A stretch of DNA of 64,000 bases. Source: Eretmocerus hayati. Its lineage: Eukaryota > Arthropoda > Insecta > Hymenoptera > Aphelinidae. Positions 59,460 through 64,000 of this stretch are shown here, piece by piece. The DNA lies in assembly GCA_029851415.1 (NCBI GenBank), contig CM056743.1, positions 68,664,186-68,728,185 on the forward strand, given 5' to 3'. Below the pieces are notes generated by a model. That model ran no database searches. It was not told where the DNA came from and worked only from the letters and a program-made list of their open reading frames with translations. Each line of letters opens with the position of its first letter. Within the stretch, counting starts at the first letter, position 1. Made by a program: the position numbers and the translations under genes.

Positions 59460-60155
59460 TCAAAACACGACAAAGTCGTTGAACCCACGTCTATATCTGC
59501 CATTATTCATAGGATCATCTTTGCTAATGGTTAGAAAATTGAATCTACCACCACTCCAGCATGTTGAACATAGCTTCTTAAACTCGGGAAATGACATATC
59601 AGAGCCTACATGATTGCTATATATATGCTTCAAATTTCCATCGTCCTGATTGAATAGACAAATCAAGTTGGCATTATCTCTTATCATATGTTTCGGAATG
59701 GCTGCGTACGACTGTGAGAGATAGAACGTGTCGATGGCGAAATGGCGGCCCATACAATAATATTCCTCTATGGTTCTCTGTTTTTCCAGGCTAACATCAT
59801 CGAAAATGAATATGCTATTCTTCAGAGCCTCGTGCGGCCTTACGATATCAGCATTTTCTCCATAAGTGAAGTATTTCATGCCAATGTCTGAGAGTGGTTT
59901 CATCACTCCAGTGAGAAACTTGTACTTTGGCTGATGCAGAGACTTTGAATAGACATACAAATGATCGAAAACGAGACCATTTGGGCTGATTATAAGTGAA
60001 ATCAAACACGTAGTCTTACCACAGTTAGACGGACCAATAATTAAACATCTAATTGTATTGAGTAGGAGCTTCCCATGACGCTTTTCTCCTTTCTCCAAAG
60101 CCTCATGATCCACATTGACCATGGAGATGGACTCGGGCTGTCTTATAAATCTCAT
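59460..60155 (-). CDS. FtsK/HerA-type genome-packaging ATPase (A32-like)
   Basis: 231 residues, the usual size for Polinton and adintovirus packaging ATPases. Walker A is GPSNCGKTT (residues 41-49) and Walker B is SIFIFDDV (about 114-121), followed by the family's MGRHFAIDTFYLSQSY segment (about 134-150), the sensor/Arg region before IPKHMIRDN. The enzyme pumps DNA into the capsid using ATP. It is divergently paired with the PLA2-type gene across a shared TATA box. The frame is intact with all motif residues present. Presence of this gene together with capsid, penton and protease shows that the lineage formed virions. Confidence 0.92.
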   Translation of the reverse strand: MRFIRQPESISMVNVDHEALEKGEKRHGKLLLNTIRCLIIGPSNCGKTTCLISLIISPNGLVFDHLYVYSKSLHQPKYKFLTGVMKPLSDIGMKYFTYGENADIVRPHEALKNSIFIFDDVSLEKQRTIEEYYCMGRHFAIDTFYLSQSYAAIPKHMIRDNANLICLFNQDDGNLKHIYSNHVGSDMSFPEFKKLCSTCWSGGRFNFLTISKDDPMNNGRYRRGFNDFVVF

Positions 60156-60180
60156 GTTTGCACACTGTGTTTCACTCTCT

Positions 60181-60243
60181 ACTGATTGAAATTAACCTCG
60201 AAACGAGTATAAATACCAAATCTCTCGAGCGATGACTTTCAGT
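60181..60243. promoter_or_regulatory. Mirror-symmetric divergent promoter
   Basis: One element TATAAATA at 60208-60215 reads TATTTATA on the other strand. On the + side TCAGTC has its A at 60241 (33 nt from the TATA start). On the - side TCAGTA has its A at 60183 (32 nt from its TATA start). A single TATA box thus appears to serve both the ATPase gene and the PLA2-type gene. Confidence 0.75.
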
Positions 60244-60280
60244 CACTCTCTATGCTTGCCATGGAGAGCTCGTATGTTCA

Positions 60281-60925
60281 ATGTGTACGTTAAGAGGTGG
60301 GGGGCTAGTAAACTCCACAATAAATAACCTACCATTCGAACTACACTTGCCGGGATACAATTTCTGCGGTCCTGGCACAAATTTGCGCAAGAGGTTAGCC
60401 CGTGGTGACCGTGGGGTCAACGACCTCGACGAAGCTTGCAAACGACACGATATAAAATATTCACAATTTCGTGATCTTGAGCATCGTCACGCTGCTGATT
60501 TAGAACTTCAGACCGCGGCTGAAAAGCGGATAAAAAAAGGTGGGTTTTTTGAGCGATTAGCTGCTCGCGGAGTTGCCGCGGCCATGCGAGCAAAACGCAG
60601 ATTTGGTATGGATCTCAAGAGACAAAGAAGGAGAAGGAGGCAGAGGAGGGGTAGAAGGGTGAATCCACGTACTTTGGCGTTAGCAAAACGAGGAGGATTT
60701 CTTCCTGCAATTTTACCAACTCTGGCTGCGCTTGGCGCAATTGCCTCGTTCGCCGGTGGAGCGTCAAATGTTGCAAAATCAATCAGTGCGATTCGTACAA
60801 ATCGTAAGCAATTGGCCGAGCTGAAGAGACACAATCTGGCGTTGGAAGCAAAAGGTAAGGGTCTCTATCTATCCCCATCTTCTTGCTCTCGACGTGGTGG
60901 TGGGCTGAAGAAAAAAAAAACTTGA
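60281..60925 (+). CDS. PLA2-like / pX-like minor virion protein
   Basis: Parvovirus-VP1-type phospholipase A2 motifs are present: calcium loop LPGYNFCGPGT (residues 23-33) and catalytic ACKRHDIKY (52-60). An Arg-rich stretch (112-126) follows, then a hydrophobic segment GFLPAILPTLAALGAIASFA (139-158) like that of adenovirus pX/pVI-type and Polinton minor capsid proteins. The family acts on membranes during entry. Start uncertain: two ATGs upstream (60249-60270) open short frames. The frame ends just after a run of ten A (60911-60920). The protease that follows has no ATG of its own in the correct frame, so the two were probably one gene, broken by a one-base change in that run. Rightward from the divergent promoter. 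Confidence 0.8.
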   Translation: MCTLRGGGLVNSTINNLPFELHLPGYNFCGPGTNLRKRLARGDRGVNDLDEACKRHDIKYSQFRDLEHRHAADLELQTAAEKRIKKGGFFERLAARGVAAAMRAKRRFGMDLKRQRRRRRQRRGRRVNPRTLALAKRGGFLPAILPTLAALGAIASFAGGASNVAKSISAIRTNRKQLAELKRHNLALEAKGKGLYLSPSSCSRRGGGLKKKKT

Positions 60926-61295
60926 AAAAAAGAAGAAGGGGTGCAAAAAGAAAATAAGAGGTACAACTGGTCGGCAACTCGCACTAGCAGCACGGGACAT
61001 CCCAAATTTTCGTGGAGTGTTTGCACTTGAATATCTCCCCCCACCACCTGCCTGGGACACTGAAGCTGCAATAGTGAATCTCAAAAACGCACATTGGGTC
61101 GCATACTGGAAGAAGGGACGTCAAATTGAGTATTACGATAGTTTTGGTAATCTGAAACCACCTCGAGAACTGGTAGAGTATTGGAAAAAAAGTCGGGCAG
61201 ATTGTGAGATTACTTACAACCGATTGCAGCGCCAGACATCCCGCCAGAGCATTTGTGGTCCATTGTGTGTCAAATTTCTGAGAGATCGTATATAA
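60926..61295 (+). pseudogene. Adenain-type maturation cysteine protease
   Basis: The frame open to 61295 carries the C5-type protease. It has PNFRGVFALEYLP (N-terminal strand), His in NAHWVAYWKKG, Asp in EYYDSFGNLKPP, the Gln region RLQRQTSRQ and the nucleophile in ICGPLC, ending LRDRI. All catalytic positions are present. The frame starts after the A10 run of the preceding PLA2-like ORF and has no ATG before the domain, hence expression would need the upstream start plus a frame change. The enzyme cuts capsid precursors during virion maturation. The stop codon TAA (61293-61295) lies inside the TATA box of the penton gene. Domain itself is undamaged. Confidence 0.8.
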
Positions 61296-61327
61296 ATACG
61301 GGGTGCAGTGGTCAAACGTAGTCAGTC
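61291..61327 (+). promoter_or_regulatory. Penton promoter inside the protease stop; 4-nt leader
   Basis: TATAAATA (61291-61298) includes the protease stop. TCAGTC has its A at 61324, 33 nt downstream, and the penton ATG is at 61328, so the predicted leader is only four nucleotides. Confidence 0.7.
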
Positions 61328-62095
61328 ATGAGTGAGGTCTTTGTGGTGTCGAGTACCTCCACATACATCGATCAAAACATCAAACTCAAGGAGCACCTGT
61401 CTCCCAATAAGATCTATGAATTGGGTTTGGTTGATCTAACGACATACCACGCAATTCCAAACATCGATTGGAGGAACAACCACTTCTACTGGGGAGATCA
61501 AAAATTGGAGATACCCACTGGGACCTATGAGATTGCTGACATTGAAGAGTTTTTGCAGGAGCATATACCACCGAGGGTGCCACTAAAGACCTACGCAGAA
61601 GAAGAAGTGCTAGATGTTGATATCCCGCGAGGCTTGACTGAAAGATCAATTTTCATTCGTGTCAACAAGAACTCTCTACATTGTGAGATCTTTTCCCATC
61701 ACGACATTGATTTCACCCCTGAAAATAACCTGGCACGTCTTTTGGGGTTTGAAAAATGCACATTACCAGCTTACAAGTGGCACACATCTAATCACATTGT
61801 GAAAATCAGTCGAGTGAATGTTGTGAGAGTTGAGTGCAATCTGATTCGTGGGACATACTTCAATGGATCCCCGTGCTACACAATCTATGAATTTTCACCC
61901 CATCAGGTGAAGGCGGGGGAGCAGTATACAAAAGAACCTAAAAACATTTTGTATTCGCAAACGAGAACGAATGATATCAAAAATATCTGCATAAGACTTT
62001 TGGATCAGAACGGTGACCTTATTAACAATCGCGGGGAAGAAATTACTATGAGATTTCATTTGAGGGAGAGAAAAAGGAGGGATGTACGTATATAA
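61328..62095 (+). CDS. Penton-like minor capsid protein (single jelly roll)
   Basis: 255 residues, the normal size of the Polinton/adintovirus minor capsid (penton) protein that sits at the fivefold vertices. Family hallmarks visible are the N-terminal KLKEHLSPNKIYELGLVDLTTYHAIPNI block, TYEIADIEEFL, NNLARLLGFEK and VNVVRVECNLIRGTYFNG. They are followed by CYTIYEFSPHQVKAGEQY and the end IKNICIRLLDQNGDLINNRG-EEITMRFHL. No stop or shift. The gene lies between the protease and the major capsid gene, rightward. Its own stop (TAA at 62093-62095) is embedded in the next TATA box, and it ends with the same Arg-Ile-stop nucleotides (CGTATATAA) as the protease. Confidence 0.9.
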   Translation: MSEVFVVSSTSTYIDQNIKLKEHLSPNKIYELGLVDLTTYHAIPNIDWRNNHFYWGDQKLEIPTGTYEIADIEEFLQEHIPPRVPLKTYAEEEVLDVDIPRGLTERSIFIRVNKNSLHCEIFSHHDIDFTPENNLARLLGFEKCTLPAYKWHTSNHIVKISRVNVVRVECNLIRGTYFNGSPCYTIYEFSPHQVKAGEQYTKEPKNILYSQTRTNDIKNICIRLLDQNGDLINNRGEEITMRFHLRERKRRDVRI

Positions 62096-62232
62096 TACAG
62101 CTGAAAAGTCACTCACGTCTCAGTTGTCTGAGGTGAGTCGAGTGAAACACACGTCGAAGGGGTCCAAAAGACCCCCACTCACTCGTAAAAGTATCATCTT
62201 TTTACAATCTCTGGGCTATAAAGTGCAGGAAA
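62091..62232 (+). promoter_or_regulatory. Capsid promoter with 11-nt leader exon and leader intron
   Basis: TATAATA starts at 62091. TCAGTT has its A at 62122 (31 nt). A donor CTGAG|GTGAGT at 62133 would make the first exon 11 nt long. The acceptor GTGCAG ends at 62228, five bases before the capsid ATG at 62233. The leader intron is 96 nt. Confidence 0.6.
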
Positions 62233-63449
62233 ATGGCTACCCGTTCCGACATCCTGGACATAACTAAGCCACCTGTGAAGGATGAGCGTATAACAAAACG
62301 CCTGGTTCGTAAATATCAACCCTTTAATTTCCAAAATCTGTCGAGGAATGATGAAATTAGAATCACCGTATCGAGCAATGACGTCTATTTGTTACCAAGT
62401 GAAGCTTATTTATACATAGCTGGTAATATAGTGTTTGACACCGAGGCAGATATCATTCTTGTCAATAATTTCCCGTGATTCATGTTTGAAAGTGCTCGCA
62501 TTGAAATTAACAATGTTATCATTGGTGAGACTAAAAATGTTGGGGTTGTCACGCTTATGAAAAATATCGCATCACTTTCTGCTGATGAGGAAAAGAGCCT
62601 GTCGGGGGAGCATACCATTCTGGAGACTACACAATCAGCACAGGTTATGGCTTCAACTTTGCACTGCCTTTGAACAAAATGTTTGGTTTTTGTGAGGATT
62701 ACAAACGTGTGATTGCTCATGCAAAATTCGATATCGTCCTGCTGAGATCGAAAAACGATAATGATTGTGTGATAACGACCAAAGATGAGTGCAACCCAGT
62801 GATAAACTTGTCAGCGGTAACGCTTCACATACCCCATGTCTATCCAGCAGATTTAATAAAATTACGTCTCTTGAAAATCTTGGAACGTGGAACACCTATA
62901 TATCTATCATTCAGATCATGGGATTCAGTTGAATATCCATCATTACCGAAAAATACTTCACAGTTGATATGGCCGATAAAAATCACTAGTCAGATGGAAA
63001 AGCCACGCTACATCATAATCGCTTTCCAAACTGGCAGACGTAACAATCGCAAAAAGAGTGCAGTGAAATTTGATCACTGCAAGCTGACAAACGTTAAACT
63101 TTTTCTCAATTCCGAGGCCTATCCCTATGAGCACATGCATTTGGATTTTGAAAATTGGCGGAATACTTCAATTCTCTATCAGATGCTCAAATCTTTTAGA
63201 CAGAGCTATTTCGACACGGAAAATGCAAGTCTGTCTCTGAGTATGGCGAATTTTATCGATAAATATCCAATAATAGCCTTGGACATTTCAGAACAAGATG
63301 AATCGGTGAAATCGTCGGTCGTTGACATTCGTTTGGAACTAGAATTTAAGGAAAATATCCCAAAAAATACGACAGCGTATTGCATCATCATTCACGATAA
63401 GATTGTTAAATATAATCCACTGACGAGTATGGTTCAGAAGATAATTTGA
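62233..63449 (+). pseudogene. Major capsid protein (double jelly roll), with stop and frameshift
   Basis: Hexon-type capsid protein of the Polinton. The first frame carries YQPFNFQNLSRNDEIRITVS and VYLLPSEAYLYIAG, typical N-terminal signatures. It meets an in-frame TGA at 62476-62478, continues in the same frame (FMFESARIEINNVIIGETKN, NVGVVTLMK), then shifts near 62640. The rest reads in the next frame: FGFCEDYKRVIAHAKFDIVLL to IIHDKIVKYNPL at 63449. Length would be about 400 residues, near the lower end for the family. With one nonsense and one frameshift change this copy cannot make capsid as it stands, unless the changes are assembly errors. Only two lesions in 1.2 kb imply recent loss. 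Confidence 0.85.
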
Positions 63450-63496
63450 GAGCTTTTCTACAGCATTCGGCAACAACAACAACAACAGGAGACGAC

Positions 63497-64000
63497 ATGG
63501 GGTCTGAAGTGGGGGGAAAAAAGAAGAAAAAATCCCACCCCACGTCTTACGACGTTTGTGGGCGATTCGACATGAGTGATCTTGAAAAGTCTTACCCTAT
63601 GCGTGCAAATTACATCTTCATCGATATGCAAGGCTATACGATTGGATATGCTAAACAGGTGTTCATTCCCAAGGAAATTGCTCTGATCAATCAAGAGCTG
63701 AAAGAATGTATCACGACCTATGAGCCGCTGCACTATACAATTGAACCACCCTATGACATAAAAAATCTAGAAACTCGCGAGCTCAAGAATATGATCCATC
63801 ATTTCAACTATGGGCATAATATACCATGGGGTGCGGGTTCCACGCCTTGGGATCAAAAAGTTGCTGGAATAGCACGAGAGTTGGAAACAGCACGCTCGGT
63901 CTTTAGAATGAATATCGTCTATGTGAATCGTGATGGGAAAAAGTACTGGCTACGTCAACTTCTACCCGAATATTTCAAGCACAACACGTCATTTTGGGTG
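63497..64000 (+). CDS. Partial conserved Polinton ORF running off the window
   Basis: Open for 168 codons from ATG 63497 to the edge without a stop. Residues 1-20 are basic (GGKKKKKSHP), and after about residue 35 comes YIFIDMQGYTIGY..QVFIPKEIALIN, then FNYGHNIPWGAGSTPWDQ and VNRDGKKYWLRQLLPE. I have a recollection of similar proteins (F-D-QG-, -KE-, HG--W--G, Y-KG-xKxxWL) in insect mobile-element annotations, but I cannot assign a function. It follows a (CAA)5 tract and an acceptor-like TTTTCTACAG (63455-63464), so its leader may be spliced. Minus ORF 63458-63733 is its shadow. Confidence 0.6.
   Translation, partial: MGSEVGGKKKKKSHPTSYDVCGRFDMSDLEKSYPMRANYIFIDMQGYTIGYAKQVFIPKEIALINQELKECITTYEPLHYTIEPPYDIKNLETRELKNMIHHFNYGHNIPWGAGSTPWDQKVAGIARELETARSVFRMNIVYVNRDGKKYWLRQLLPEYFKHNTSFWV

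Overview
The window is eukaryotic and almost certainly arthropod, most likely insect. It is AT-rich with no bacterial gene layout. It has spliceosomal introns of 77-94 nt, AATAAA signals, arthropod-type initiators (TCAKTY about 32 nt below a TATA box), and insect-type Polinton, Helitron, Tc1 and gypsy sequences. I cannot identify the species, and I recognise no conserved host gene with confidence. Nearly everything readable is mobile DNA or repeat.

Layout. 1-530 is a CCAT-type microsatellite. 1.57-3.2 kb holds a short TA-flanked inverted-repeat element and a GC-rich, hairpin-dense block. 3.5-15.1 kb is bracketed by a matched pair of 356-bp inverted repeats. Inside lie a dead Tc1-like transposase (4.3-4.9 kb), two different satellites (about 248 bp, 7.0-8.5 kb; about 164 bp, 8.5-10.6 kb), an 11-bp minisatellite and a 1.1-kb fold-back element. 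15.1-26.4 kb holds a 101-bp tandem repeat, a possible copia-like 3' end, and three further fold-back elements (18.2-19.75, 19.8-21.1 and 25.9-26.4 kb).

27.0-34.04 kb (+ strand) is a decayed Helitron-like element: USP-type deubiquitinase, Ulp1/C48-type protease, pre-Rep zinc/DUF6570-like region, HUH Rep and Pif1-type helicase. It carries stops and frameshifts. The expected catalytic His is replaced in the USP, the C48 protease and the Rep. The helicase is cut by a 5.8-kb element with kilobase-long inverted arms (34,020-39,832). Gypsy-like protease/RT remnants (40.0-41.9 kb) and another fold-back element (41.92-42.65 kb) follow. 42.7-47.1 kb is mostly unreadable, with the 248-bp satellite family returning near 46.6-47.1 kb. 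47.1-48.8 kb has a possible minus-strand LTR and a 135-bp tandem repeat.

49.5 kb to the right edge is a large, fairly young Polinton/Maverick (adintovirus-like) element. It has a leftward cluster (OB-fold-like protein, acidic protein, spliced protein), a protein-primed family B DNA polymerase in three exons, a leftward coiled-coil gene, a conserved insect-Polinton protein, a packaging ATPase, then rightward PLA2/pX-like plus adenain-type protease, penton, major capsid protein and an ORF that runs off the window. The morphogenesis set (ATPase, protease, penton, capsid) indicates a virion-forming ancestry. The capsid, PLA2-protease and coiled-coil genes carry a few disabling changes, so this copy is probably defective. 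No integrase or terminal repeat is visible here; both may lie beyond the right edge. The best new-looking signals are its compact promoter grammar (stop codons inside the next gene's TATA box, a mirror-symmetric divergent promoter, a 4-nt leader) and a small tandem paralogue of the polymerase N-terminus.
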